Below are positions 1 to 8,195 of a DNA stretch of 64,000 nucleotides, one piece after another. A program made the position numbers and the translations under genes. The number at the start of each line of letters is the position of its first letter. Within the stretch, counting starts at the first letter, position 1. The notes under the pieces are model-generated. The model did no database searches, had not been told where the DNA came from, and saw only the letters and a list, made by a program, of their open reading frames with translations. The stretch is from Mesorhizobium wenxiniae (GTDB taxonomy: Bacteria; Pseudomonadota; Alphaproteobacteria; Rhizobiales; Rhizobiaceae). Where the stretch lies: positions 1 through 64,000 of the forward strand of contig NZ_NPKH01000016.1 of assembly GCF_002284535.1 (NCBI RefSeq). The letters run 5' to 3'.

Positions 1-78
1 GCCTCCTCCCAGCATGAATGTTGAATCAGAACTGCGATGATTTGGGAATCCCACGACTCTTACAAATCTCATCCCGCT

Positions 79-1053
79 CTAGGGTTGATGCCGGACACTT
101 GCATCGTCCCGTTTGTTGCCCGGGCATGCGCCCGGTTGGTTGGGGATGGAAACGAACACCGCTCTGGCCGCCGGCATTATCCAGGGACAGGCGTAATAAT
201 CGGCAATGCGGTTTATGACCCCGTCGATCGCTTCGATCCGAACCGGATGGGCTGGTTTCCAACCGCCTTCGCCGCGGTGGAGCACGAGCAGCACCGCTTC
301 GCCATCGATCTCGCCAGTCACCATCTTCCAGGTCATTTGGGCGTTTTCATACTCGACAAAATAGGGCGATTCCAACAACTGGCCCTTGAAGCAATCCGCG
401 ACCCGCAATTGGGCATCGGCGCTGGTCAACGCCCGCACGCCATCCCAGTCACGGCGATTGAAAAGCTCGACATAGCGGTTGAGCAATTTTGAAAGCTCGG
501 CATTGCGCTGGAACTCCGAACGGACGTCTGGTTCGTTTGGCAGCATCGCCAGCTTAGAGCGTCCACGGCTCAACGCCGCCTTGACGCCACCCACGGTCGA
601 GCCGACGAGGCCGGCGATCTCTTCCAGCGAATAGTCGAATACATCCTTGAGCAGGACGCAGGCGCGTTCCTTGGGCGGCAGGTGGATCACCAGCCGTTCG
701 ATCGCGCGATCGGCGCCCTGGCCCGGCGGCTCGACCGGCAGGATGATTTCGTTTTCGACGAAATTGGCCTCCGCACGCTCGCGTGCTTGTCTGCTTCGCA
801 GGAAATCGATGCAGCGATTATGCGCAATGCGAAACAGCCAAGGGCGAAGAGCGCTCGGATCGTCAAGCTTCTCGATCTTCCGATAGGCTTCGAACAGGGC
901 CTCCTGCATGACGTCTTCGCCGTCGAGCGTCGAACCTGTCATGCGTGCACAGTAGCGGTGCAGCCGTCCGCGCAAATGTGCGACCGTCTCCAGGAACGCG
1001 GCGTAGCGGACGTCAAAAAGCCCGGTTGGATCGATTCTTGGCTGCATCTTCAT
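79..1053 (-). CDS. ECF sigma-70 factor with C-terminal SnoaL-like domain
   Basis: This 324-residue protein has the two ECF sigma regions followed by an extra domain. Region 2 (about residues 20-90) carries DGEDVMQEALFEAYRKI and the helix RPWLFRIAHNRCIDFLR. Region 4 (about 125-180) carries LPPKERACVLLKDVFDYSLEEIA and the helix-turn-helix GSTVGGVKAALSRGR. Residues from about 190 (LLNRYVELFNRRDWDGVRAL) look like a SnoaL/NTF2-type fold, as in the ECF sigma factors that carry such a tail in place of a linked anti-sigma factor. No anti-sigma gene is adjacent. It lies 22 bp after a DHFR-like reductase on the same strand, so the two are probably co-transcribed. Target promoters cannot be read from the sequence. 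Confidence 0.88.
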   Translation of the reverse strand: MKMQPRIDPTGLFDVRYAAFLETVAHLRGRLHRYCARMTGSTLDGEDVMQEALFEAYRKIEKLDDPSALRPWLFRIAHNRCIDFLRSRQARERAEANFVENEIILPVEPPGQGADRAIERLVIHLPPKERACVLLKDVFDYSLEEIAGLVGSTVGGVKAALSRGRSKLAMLPNEPDVRSEFQRNAELSKLLNRYVELFNRRDWDGVRALTSADAQLRVADCFKGQLLESPYFVEYENAQMTWKMVTGEIDGEAVLLVLHRGEGGWKPAHPVRIEAIDGVINRIADYYACPWIMPAARAVFVSIPNQPGACPGNKRDDASVRHQP

Positions 1054-1075
1054 GGTATCAATATCCAGAGACGGA

Positions 1076-1615
1076 TCACCGTGGGATATAGGTCAGCGTG
1101 ATGACGCCGTTCTTGAACCGGTGCGTGTTCACAAGCTCCAGCTTGACCAGGGACGGGTCGATATCCTGGAAAGCGCGTTTGCCATGGCCCACACGGGTGG
1201 GCACGATGGAGAGCTGATACTCGTCGACAAGCTTGTTGGCGAGCAGCGTCTGGTCGAGATTGCTCACCCCATATTTCAGTATGTCCCCGCCGGCCTGCTG
1301 CTTGATCCTAGCGATTTCGGCGGCGACATCACCCTCGATCAGCGACGCGTTCCAGCTCACGTCTTTGAGGCTGCGTGATGCGACAAGCTTCTTCAGCCCG
1401 TTCATGCGATCCATATACTTGCTACCCTTGACCTGCGGCCAGCGCGCCGAAAACATTTCATAGGTCACGCGACCGAGCAGGAAAAAATCCGCCTCGCCAG
1501 CCTTTTGGTAAGAATGCTCCCTGGCTTCTTCGTCGAAGAAGGGCGAAGCCCAGTCCATTGGTGCTTCGATGACGCCGTCCAGCGAAATGAAGCTGCCCAC
1601 GATCAATTTTCTCAT
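1076..1615 (-). CDS. Dihydrofolate reductase/RibD C-terminal family protein
   Basis: A 179-residue protein of the RibD C-terminal/DHFR-like family, which covers small NADPH-dependent reductases often encoded next to ECF sigma factors. The start RKLIVGSFISLDGVIEAP is the usual first strand and substrate loop. FFLLGRVTYEMF and KKLVASRSLKDVSWNASLI are the conserved central blocks, and GGDILKYGVSNLDQTLL is the glycine-rich nucleotide-binding part near residue 120. The substrate is unknown; these proteins are not true folate-pathway DHFRs. It is first in a likely two-gene operon with the ECF sigma factor. The ATG at 1613-1615 gives the usual family length. Confidence 0.85.
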   Translation of the reverse strand: MRKLIVGSFISLDGVIEAPMDWASPFFDEEAREHSYQKAGEADFFLLGRVTYEMFSARWPQVKGSKYMDRMNGLKKLVASRSLKDVSWNASLIEGDVAAEIARIKQQAGGDILKYGVSNLDQTLLANKLVDEYQLSIVPTRVGHGKRAFQDIDPSLVKLELVNTHRFKNGVITLTYIPR

Positions 1616-1756
1616 TGCACGTCTCCGGTTGCGCAGCAGGCCTTCCCGTCATGATCGAGAACCGGCGAACGAACCGGTCCCTCGATCGTGACAAGGCACC
1701 CGATAGCTAAGACGTTCCCGGTTCGATTTTGGATACGCGCGTGAAGATCGTTTGAA

Positions 1757-2296
1757 CTAATACAGCGGCTTGGCCATGTGCCGGGGCGACGGCCATTCTG
1801 TCGTGATCCCGGGCTGCACCGGCCGCTCGAGATAGGTCGACAGAACCACGTAGCTTCGTGTCGAGGTGACGCCGGGCGTTTCGTAAAGCCGCGACAGCAG
1901 GCCTTCGAGCGCCCGAGTGTCCTCGGTGCGGACCTTGATCAGCATGCATGTGTCGCCGGCCACCGAATGAATCTCCTCGACTTCGGGGCGCTCGGAAATC
2001 GCCATCAGTTCGGGGGTCTTTCCCCAACCCTTGGTGTCGATGTGCACGAAAGCGAGCAACGGCTTGCGCACCGCCTTGGGATCGATGATCGCCGCGGTGT
2101 TGCGGATGGCGCCGCTGCGCCGAAGCCGCTTCACCCGTTCATGCGCTGCCGGCGGCGACAGGCCGACGCGATCACCGAGCTCGGCATAGCTGATCGTGGC
2201 GTCATCGACCAGAACGCCTAATATCTTTCGGTCGGTTGCGTCAACGTCGCGGGCAGCAGGCCGGTTCTGCGGAACGCCATCTGTTTCTTCATCCAT
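1757..2296 (-). CDS. Lrp/AsnC family transcriptional regulator
   Basis: A 179-residue Lrp/AsnC regulator. The N-terminal helix-turn-helix begins at DATDRKILGVLVDDATISYAEL and continues through the recognition helix LSPPAAHERVKRLRRSG. The C-terminal half (HSVAGDTCMLIKVRTEDTRALEGLL) is the RAM/AsnC ligand-binding domain. I start it at the ATG at 2294-2296, preceded by an AAGGAA-type ribosome site. The open frame continues further upstream, but that part has no coding character and runs into the divergent gene. It is divergent from an MFS transporter across 48 bp holding a perfect palindrome, so it probably controls that transporter and itself. The effector, typically an amino acid, is not known. 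Confidence 0.9.
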   Translation of the reverse strand: MDEETDGVPQNRPAARDVDATDRKILGVLVDDATISYAELGDRVGLSPPAAHERVKRLRRSGAIRNTAAIIDPKAVRKPLLAFVHIDTKGWGKTPELMAISERPEVEEIHSVAGDTCMLIKVRTEDTRALEGLLSRLYETPGVTSTRSYVVLSTYLERPVQPGITTEWPSPRHMAKPLY

Positions 2297-2329
2297 AATG
2301 AAGTTCCTTATTGATACAGAATTTAATAC

Positions 2330-2342
2330 GGCCATTATGGCC
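2330..2342. promoter_or_regulatory. Palindromic operator candidate between lrp-like and MFS genes
   Basis: GGCCAT-T-ATGGCC is a perfect 6-bp inverted repeat with a one-base centre. It lies 2 bp upstream of the MFS start codon and 33 bp upstream of the Lrp start. A regulator bound here would sit over the MFS translation start, and I see no clear Shine-Dalgarno for that ATG. Binding by the adjacent Lrp protein is an inference. Confidence 0.45.
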
Positions 2343-2344
2343 AT

Positions 2345-3523
2345 ATGTCGAACAGTGATCAAGTCGCAACTTTGACGGCAAGGCCGCCTATCCCGGCGCT
2401 CGCTTATCTGCTGACCGGATGCATAGCCGTGATCGGCTCCAACTCGCTGGTCCTCGGTCCGATAGCACCGGCAGTGGCCGCGTCGTTTACGACGAGCGTG
2501 CCGGCCGTCATGATCGCGTCCGCTGCGTTCGGTCTTGGCACGTCGGCAAGCGCCTTGTTCCTGGCGCGCTATATAGATCGGCTCGGCGCCCGTCGCATGC
2601 TGCAAGGGGCGTTGCTGCTGCTGGCGATAGCACTTGTCTCCAGCGCTGCCGCGCCGACGGTAACGACGCTGGTTGCGGCCCAGCTTCTCGCCGGCATCGC
2701 TGCCGGTATCGCCATGCCGGCAATCTATGCCAGCTCGGCCGCGATTGCGCCGCCTGGCCGCGAAAGCGGGACGATCGGCGTCGTGCTGACCGGATGGACC
2801 CTCAGCATGGTGGCCGGCGTCTCATTATCGGCGGTGCTTGCCGACTTCGTGCATTGGCGCGCTGTTTTTGCGGCGGTAGCGGTCTTTGCGGCGCTCGCAT
2901 TGACCGGTCTTACGCTGACGTCGCTGAGCGATGTCAGGAAAAGCGGCCCGGCGCCGACGCCGCTCGGCGCTTTGGCCGTGCCCGGCATAGTGCCGCTTCT
3001 GGTCGCCTGCGGCGCCTTCATGACCGCCTTCTATGGTGTCTACGGCTATCTCGGCGATCACCTTCACAATGGCTTGGGACGGCCGGTCAGTGCCAACGGC
3101 TTGGCCGCGCTCGCCTATGGCGCAGGCTTCGGCATGGCGGCACTTCTTGACGGCGTGATCGATCGGCTTGGCGCGCGACGCGTCATGCCGTTCGCCTATC
3201 TCCTCGTCGCGATCGTCTATATCGCGCTGGCCGCGGCAGGCGGCAGTTTCCATCTGACCATCGCGATGGTCGGGATCTGGGGCCTTGCCAATCATTTTGG
3301 ACTGAACGTCCTGGTGATGCGCCTCTCGGCGCTCGATCCGGCGCGGCGCGGCACGATCATGGGTCTGAACAGCGCCGTGACCTATCTCGCGGTGTTTGTC
3401 GGAACCACGGCCTTCGGACCGCTTTATTCCAGCTTTGGTTTTGCGGCATCGGCCGTGGTCGCAGCGTTGCTCATGCTGGTCGCGGCCTCAGCGGCGGTGT
3501 GGCGTTCGCCGCGGTCCGTGTAG
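2345..3523 (+). CDS. MFS transporter, DHA1-like drug/metabolite exporter
   Basis: A 392-residue major facilitator protein with about 12 hydrophobic helices and the usual length. The signature between helices 2 and 3 is present as LFLARYIDRLGARRMLQGALL (about residues 75-95), and the second-half equivalent is LLDGVIDRLGARRVMPFAYLL. It is most like the AraJ/DHA1 group of proton-driven exporters; the substrate is unknown. Its neighbour is a divergent Lrp regulator, an arrangement common for amino-acid or metabolite exporters. The ATG at 2345 directly follows the palindrome and lacks an obvious ribosome site, so initiation could be leaderless or slightly further downstream. Confidence 0.85.
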   Translation: MSNSDQVATLTARPPIPALAYLLTGCIAVIGSNSLVLGPIAPAVAASFTTSVPAVMIASAAFGLGTSASALFLARYIDRLGARRMLQGALLLLAIALVSSAAAPTVTTLVAAQLLAGIAAGIAMPAIYASSAAIAPPGRESGTIGVVLTGWTLSMVAGVSLSAVLADFVHWRAVFAAVAVFAALALTGLTLTSLSDVRKSGPAPTPLGALAVPGIVPLLVACGAFMTAFYGVYGYLGDHLHNGLGRPVSANGLAALAYGAGFGMAALLDGVIDRLGARRVMPFAYLLVAIVYIALAAAGGSFHLTIAMVGIWGLANHFGLNVLVMRLSALDPARRGTIMGLNSAVTYLAVFVGTTAFGPLYSSFGFAASAVVAALLMLVAASAAVWRSPRSV

Positions 3524-3524
3524 T

Positions 3525-3650
3525 CGCGGAGCCACGCGGCTGATCGAGACGTTCAATCCCCAGGCGGTCAAGGTCTATGAGCGTCGGGGTTATCGGCCTT
3601 TCGGCGTGCTTCCCGATCTTCCCGTCGGCCGCAGCCGCGTCTTCCTGTAG
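3525..3650 (+). pseudogene. C-terminal remnant of a GNAT acetyltransferase
   Basis: Directly after the MFS stop codon, one frame reads GATRLIETFNPQAVKVY followed by ERRGYRPFGVLPDLPVG and RSRVFL before a stop. This is the typical last third of a GNAT N-acetyltransferase: acetyl-CoA-binding helix, then the (Y/F)E(R/K)xGF(Y)xxFG strand, then the PxGxSRxFL end. There is no start codon, no N-terminal half and no acetyl-CoA P-loop motif, so it is a decayed gene end and not a functional protein. Confidence 0.6.
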
Positions 3651-3667
3651 AAGAATTGTCGGCTTGA

Positions 3668-4798
3668 TTAGCCGGCGAGGCGTCCGCCGCGCATCGGCTG
3701 TGGCACACCAGTGGTGGTCGGGAAGCTGATCGGCAGGCCCCTGAGCACGCGAACCGCAAGGAAGGCAAAGCATTCCGCCTCCACCGCGTCACCCTTCCAG
3801 CCGAGCGCCTCCGCCGGCACGGCTTCGACACCGGCACGGCTGGCGAGCATGGCCATGATCGTCGGGTTGTGGCGGCCGCCACCGCTGACCACCAGCCGCT
3901 TCGGCCGGTGCGGCAGGAGGTCGAGCGCTTTGCCGACGGCGGCGGCGGTGAAGGCCGTCAGCAGTGCAGCGCCATCCTCAGCGTTCATCCCATCCGCCAT
4001 GGCTGCGCCGAAGTCGAACCGGTCCAGCGACTTTGGATAGGGCGTGGCCAGATAGGGATGCTGCAAGAGCTTGGCCAGCCGCGCTTCGTCGACAGTGCCA
4101 GTGCGGGCCAGCGCGCCGTCGCGGTCCATTTCGCCGAGCCCTTTGGACTTGATGAAATCGTTCAACGGCGCATTGGCCGGTCCGGTGTCGAAGGCAACGA
4201 CATTGTCCTTGCCATCCCACCACGTGACGTTGGCGACGCCGCCGAGATTGAGAACGGCCGTGTCGCCGCTGGCGTCGGCATCGCGTAGCAGCGCGGCGTG
4301 ATAGGTCGCGGACAGCGGCGCCCCTTGCCCGCCGGCGCGCATGTCGGCCGAGCGGAAGTCGTAGGCAATTTTGGTATCCAGGATGGCATGCATCAACTCG
4401 CCATCGCCGAGCTGGCGGGTCTGGCCGAGCCGGCCGACGTGCGGAGCACGATGCAGCACGGTCTGGCCATGGAAGCCGACGACCCCGACATCGGCCATCG
4501 TCAATCCATAGCTCTCGACCAGGTCCTTGACCGCCGCTGACTGGGCGCGCGTCAGCGCTTCTTCAGCTTCGCGAAAGATCGCCGGCTCCGGTCCGGTGAA
4601 ATTCCACACCCTGGCCTGATCCAGCGTCTCCTCCAGCAGGGTCCTGATCGACCTGGGGTAGGGTGCCAGCGTGTAGGTGCCGAAATCCGCGATCCGCTCG
4701 CCATCGGTCTTGATCAGCGCGACGTCGATATTGCCGTCGAGGACGGTGCCGGTCATCAGGCCGACGGCCCAGATTGGCTGGTCACTTTTCGCAATCAT
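3668..4798 (-). CDS. anmK: Anhydro-N-acetylmuramic acid kinase
   Basis: A 376-residue AnmK, which opens and phosphorylates 1,6-anhydro-MurNAc to MurNAc 6-phosphate in peptidoglycan recycling. The start [19 protein letters not shown] is the ATP-binding loop; many AnmKs read GxMSGTSxDGxD here, and the T/V/N variant suits an alphaproteobacterial form. [34 protein letters not shown] and the late [15 protein letters not shown] block are all present. The product feeds directly into MurQ, encoded upstream on the same strand. The gap between them holds only a serine-hydrolase remnant ending 6 bp before this start. Confidence 0.95.
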   Translation of the reverse strand: MIAKSDQPIWAVGLMTGTVLDGNIDVALIKTDGERIADFGTYTLAPYPRSIRTLLEETLDQARVWNFTGPEPAIFREAEEALTRAQSAAVKDLVESYGLTMADVGVVGFHGQTVLHRAPHVGRLGQTRQLGDGELMHAILDTKIAYDFRSADMRAGGQGAPLSATYHAALLRDADASGDTAVLNLGGVANVTWWDGKDNVVAFDTGPANAPLNDFIKSKGLGEMDRDGALARTGTVDEARLAKLLQHPYLATPYPKSLDRFDFGAAMADGMNAEDGAALLTAFTAAAVGKALDLLPHRPKRLVVSGGGRHNPTIMAMLASRAGVEAVPAEALGWKGDAVEAECFAFLAVRVLRGLPISFPTTTGVPQPMRGGRLAG

Positions 4799-4804
4799 GA
4801 TTTG

Positions 4805-4951
4805 TTAGGCTCCATTGGCGAGATCGCCGACCGATTGGCGAAGCGATTCCGCTGTTGAATGATGTGTCGGATGGATCCGTTTGGCGAGCAAGGTCCATGC
4901 CTTGCCTTTGTCGAGGTCGATCCACAGTCCGATGCCGGTAAAGCGGTATGC
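4805..4951 (-). pseudogene. C-terminal remnant of a serine hydrolase (beta-lactamase family)
   Basis: Between murQ and anmK the minus strand reads YRFTGIGLWIDLDKGKAW, then TLLAKRIHPTHHSTAESL, then RQSVGDLANGA and a stop. This matches the end of class C beta-lactamase-like serine hydrolases, which usually read GHTGFTGT-LWIDPE..., LLTNRVHPTR. The KTG-box glycine context and the tail are kept, but the SxxK and YxN motifs and roughly 300 residues are gone. A GTG overlapping the murQ stop (GTGA at 4993-4996) opens a 63-codon frame through it, which fits an in-place deletion inside a former murQ-hydrolase-anmK operon. Confidence 0.65.
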
Positions 4952-4992
4952 CCGACCGTCCCTGCACAGCCGGCCGCCGCCAGCCCTCATCC

Positions 4993-5916
4993 TCACCCAG
5001 GCTTTTCGCCTATCGCCTTTCGCAGGAATCCTCCCGCATTGTCGAGGGCTTGCCGCGCCTCTTTGACGCTCATGCCGGTGATTGTCACCAGGATCGCCAG
5101 CTTTACGTCTTTGCCGGTCTGGTCGAGCGCCTGTCGTGCCTGCTGCGCTGTGCAGCCGGTGGTCTGCATCACGATCCCAACCGCCCTGGCGACGAGTTTC
5201 TTGTTGCTGGGATTAAGGTCTACCATCAGGTTCTGATAGCTCTTGCCGATCCGAATCATGCTGGCTGTCGTCAGCATGTTGAGAACCAGCTTTTGCGCGG
5301 TTCCCGACTTCAGCCGGGTCGAGCCGGCGAGAACCTCGGGGCCGACAAACGGAGAGATGGCAATGTCGGCGATGCCGGCAATGGTCGACCTGGGATTGCA
5401 GGAGAGCGCCACTGTCGTCGCTCCCACCTGCTTTGCGTAGGTCAAACCGCCGATCACATAAGGCGTGCGGCCGCTGACCGCGATGCCGACCACCACATCG
5501 TCGGCGGTCAACTTGATGTCCTGCAGTGCCTTCATGCCTTGTTGCGGATCATCCTCGGCGCCTTCCGCAGCCCGCATCAGCGCTTTGGGCCCGCCCGCGA
5601 TCAGGCCGAGCACCATGTCCTCGGGCACACCGAATGTCGGTGGACACTCCGACGCGTCGAGAACTCCCAACCGGCCGCTCGTGCCGGCGCCGATGTAGAC
5701 AAGCCGCGCGCCTTTTTGAAACGCACTAACGATCCGGTCTACCGCGGCAGCAATTTCCGGAATGACTTTCTCGACAGCGGCCGGAACGCCGCTGTCCTCG
5801 TCATTGATCTTGCGCAGGATCTCGATGGTTGGCAGCAGGTCGATATCCATCGTCTTCGGGTTCCGGTCCTCGGAAACCAACCGTTCCAGCTCCGACATCA
5901 ACTCCTGTTCGTTCAT
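4993..5916 (-). CDS. murQ: N-acetylmuramic acid 6-phosphate etherase
   Basis: A 307-residue MurQ, which cleaves the lactyl ether of MurNAc 6-phosphate to give GlcNAc 6-phosphate and D-lactate. The SIS sugar-phosphate fold is clear: [20 protein letters not shown] with the phosphate-binding GTSGR (about residues 75-90), ECPPTFG, EDDPQQG, and [11 protein letters not shown]. The late segment [12 protein letters not shown] followed by [21 protein letters not shown] is the MurQ-specific UBA-like helix pair. The cytoplasmic role is peptidoglycan recycling together with AnmK downstream. It is divergent from psuK across a region carrying a clear palindrome. Confidence 0.96.
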   Translation of the reverse strand: MNEQELMSELERLVSEDRNPKTMDIDLLPTIEILRKINDEDSGVPAAVEKVIPEIAAAVDRIVSAFQKGARLVYIGAGTSGRLGVLDASECPPTFGVPEDMVLGLIAGGPKALMRAAEGAEDDPQQGMKALQDIKLTADDVVVGIAVSGRTPYVIGGLTYAKQVGATTVALSCNPRSTIAGIADIAISPFVGPEVLAGSTRLKSGTAQKLVLNMLTTASMIRIGKSYQNLMVDLNPSNKKLVARAVGIVMQTTGCTAQQARQALDQTGKDVKLAILVTITGMSVKEARQALDNAGGFLRKAIGEKPG

Positions 5917-6018
5917 CAGCTTGCTTTCAAACTTCTTGCCATCGGCAATAAGTAATGTGATGCGGCGCCAGGCGTTGACCAGTACCAGCGGCTGGCATTG
6001 GCGGACCCCGTTGCCTCA

Positions 6019-6044
6019 AACAAATGTTGACAACATCATTTGTT
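6019..6044. promoter_or_regulatory. Inverted repeat in the murQ/psuK divergent region
   Basis: AACAAATG (6019-6026) and CATTTGTT (6037-6044) form perfect 8-bp arms around a 10-bp centre. The centre contributes to a second, nested palindrome, ATGTTG-A-CAACAT at 6024-6036. The site lies about 100 bp upstream of murQ and 45 bp upstream of the psuK start used here. It is a strong operator candidate in an A/T-rich stretch. Which regulator binds is unknown; the helix-turn-helix fused to PsuK is one possibility. Confidence 0.5.
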
Positions 6045-6089
6045 GTTGATCAAAGTCCAGCCATGAATTGCGCGGGCCGGGGTGAGGCG

Positions 6090-7199
6090 ATGGACGACCT
6101 TGGAGCACAGGAACAGGCAGTGCTGGATCTCATCGCGGCGAACCCTTTCGCCGGCCAGCAGGATATAGCGAGCGCGCTCGGCATTGCCCGCTCGACCGTC
6201 GCGGCCCACATCGTGCAGCTCGTCAACAAGGGCTACATTCTCGGTCGCGGCTATGTGTTGCCGGCCTCCAAGCGCATGATCTGCATCGGCGGCGCCGTCC
6301 TGGACCGCAAGTACCACGCCAGGAAGGATCTGATCTTCGGGACGTCGAACCCGGTCGACGGCTATCGCAGCTTCGGCGGCGTCGCCCGCAACGTCGCCGA
6401 GAACCTTGTCCGCCTCGGCGTCGACGTAAGCTTCGTCTCGATTGTCGGCGACGACGAGACCGGCCGCTCGCTGGTGCGCCATCTGCGCGACCTCGGCGCC
6501 GATGTCAGCCAGGTCATCACCACCACGGAGCGGCCAACGGCGGAATATGCAGCGATCCTCGACCTCAATAACGATCTCGTGCTCGGCATCGCCGACATGG
6601 AGATATTCGATCTGTTTTCGCCCTCCCATCTCGACCGCTTCTGGCCGCACCTTGCTTCGGCGACATGGGTGTTCATCGATTGCAACCTGCCGGCTGCGAC
6701 GATCAAGTCGCTGATGACACGCAAGCAGGGCGCGCGCTTCAGGCTCGCCGTCGACACGGTGTCGTCGCCGAAATCGGCACGCCTGCCGAAGGACCTGACC
6801 GGCATCGACCTTTTGTTCACCAATCACGACGAGGCCAATACGCTGCTTGGCATCATCGATGCCGACAAGCGGCTTAAGCCGAAGGAGGCTGCAGCGGCGC
6901 TGCGCGCGGCCGGCGCCGGCGAGGTGATCGTGACCATGGGCGCTCATGGATTTGCGGTGGCGACCGAGAGCGGCGTGGCGACGATGCGTTCCGTCCCGGC
7001 CTGCGCCGTCGACATCACCGGCGCCGGCGATGCAATGATTGCCGGCACCATGTACAAGGTGCTTTCGGGCGATCCCGTGCTCGACGCGGCGCGCACCGGC
7101 GCGCTGCTCGCCACGCTGACCACCGAAAGCGAATCCAGCGTTCATCCCGACCTGTCGCCGCGCTTCCTCACCGCCGGCATGTACCGCATTCCCGCCTGA
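6090..7199 (+). CDS. psuK: Pseudouridine kinase (PfkB family) with N-terminal helix-turn-helix
   Basis: A 369-residue PfkB/ribokinase-family protein, probably pseudouridine kinase, because psuG follows. Residues about 5-60 form a winged helix-turn-helix (EQAVLDLIAANPFAGQQDIA, then LGIARSTVAAHIVQL). The kinase starts at ICIGGAVLDRKYHA, contains SFGGVARNVAENLVRLG, and ends with the catalytic VDITGAGDAMIAGTMY (GAGD, with the base Asp). The HTH-kinase fusion is typical of PsuK-type proteins and suggests a direct regulatory role. ATGs at 6063 and 6090 are both possible; I chose 6090 because GGGGTGAGG lies just upstream. Confidence 0.88.
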   Translation: MDDLGAQEQAVLDLIAANPFAGQQDIASALGIARSTVAAHIVQLVNKGYILGRGYVLPASKRMICIGGAVLDRKYHARKDLIFGTSNPVDGYRSFGGVARNVAENLVRLGVDVSFVSIVGDDETGRSLVRHLRDLGADVSQVITTTERPTAEYAAILDLNNDLVLGIADMEIFDLFSPSHLDRFWPHLASATWVFIDCNLPAATIKSLMTRKQGARFRLAVDTVSSPKSARLPKDLTGIDLLFTNHDEANTLLGIIDADKRLKPKEAAAALRAAGAGEVIVTMGAHGFAVATESGVATMRSVPACAVDITGAGDAMIAGTMYKVLSGDPVLDAARTGALLATLTTESESSVHPDLSPRFLTAGMYRIPA

Positions 7200-7229
7200 A
7201 CGCGAGCCAACCCTGAAAGCGAGACGACG

Positions 7230-8159
7230 ATGAAACCTTCTCTTCTCCACCTGAACGACGAAGTCGCGGCAGCACTCCGGGAAGGCCGCGCGGTGGTGGC
7301 GCTGGAATCGACGATCATCACCCATGGCATGCCCTATCCGGCCAATCTGGAGACAGCGCGCGGCGTCGAAACCGTGGTGCGCGAGAACGGTGCTGTGCCT
7401 GCCAAGATCGCGGTGGTCGCCGGCAAGATCAAAGTCGGGCTCGATGACCGTGAGCTGGAGCAGCTGGCAGCGGCAAAAGACGTGGTCAAGGCCTCCGGGC
7501 GCGACCTCGCCGCCATCATGGTGGGCGGCGGCTCGGCCGGAACCACGGTTTCGGCGACGATGCGGATCGCCGCACTCGCCGGCATCGGTATTTTCGCGAC
7601 CGGCGGCGTCGGCGGCGTGCATCGCGGCGCCGAAGCCACATTCGATATCTCGGCCGACCTGACCGAACTCGGCCAGACCGGCACGACCGTCGTCTGCGCC
7701 GGCGTGAAATCGATCCTCGACATTGCAAAAACGCTGGAATATCTGGAGACCCAGCGCGTGCCGGTGATTGCCTGTCAGAGCGACGATTTTCCGGCCTTCT
7801 ATACGCGCTCCAGCGGACTGAAAGCCGATCACCGCCTCGATACGGCCGAGGACATTGCGCAGGCCATGCTGCTGCACGAGCAGATCGGCTCGGGCACCGG
7901 CATCCTGGTCGCCAATCCAATTCCGGAAGTGGATGCGCTCGATCCGGCCTTCATCGACGGCACGATCACGGCAGCGGTGGCAGAGGCCGAGAAACGCGGC
8001 ATCGGGCGCAAGGAACTGACGCCGTTCCTGCTCGCCCGCATCAACGAGCTTTCGCAGGGTCGCAGCCTGAAGGCCAATATCGCGCTGGTCCGCAACAACG
8101 CCGCGCTTGCCGCCCGTATTGCGGTGGCGCATGCGCGGTTGAAGCGCATGGCCAAATAG
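7230..8159 (+). CDS. psuG: Pseudouridine-5'-phosphate glycosidase
   Basis: A 309-residue PsuG, which splits pseudouridine 5'-phosphate into uracil and ribose 5-phosphate. Family blocks are near-complete: VALESTIITHGMPYPANLE at the start, AKIAVVAGKIKVGL, the active-site region GTTVSATMRIAALAGI and FATGGVGGVHRG, PVIACQSDDFPAFYTRSSG, and the end block ANPIPEVDALDPAFIDG. It follows psuK by 30 bp on the same strand, so the two form the normal kinase-glycosidase pair that returns modified nucleoside from RNA turnover to pyrimidine and pentose pools. Confidence 0.96.
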   Translation: MKPSLLHLNDEVAAALREGRAVVALESTIITHGMPYPANLETARGVETVVRENGAVPAKIAVVAGKIKVGLDDRELEQLAAAKDVVKASGRDLAAIMVGGGSAGTTVSATMRIAALAGIGIFATGGVGGVHRGAEATFDISADLTELGQTGTTVVCAGVKSILDIAKTLEYLETQRVPVIACQSDDFPAFYTRSSGLKADHRLDTAEDIAQAMLLHEQIGSGTGILVANPIPEVDALDPAFIDGTITAAVAEAEKRGIGRKELTPFLLARINELSQGRSLKANIALVRNNAALAARIAVAHARLKRMAK

Positions 8160-8195
8160 GCTCAGCACCCCGGCCGGCGCTACCGGCCTTCGATT

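Noticed and set aside
4782..4967. A small gene overlapping the anmK start
   Set aside because: Its reading has no family character; the neighbouring frame explains the region as a serine-hydrolase tail.
6036..8168. A 710-codon open frame on the minus strand over psuK and psuG
   Set aside because: It is antisense to two clear enzymes, rich in Arg/His/Gly with no domain, and is a by-product of the high-GC codon bias.
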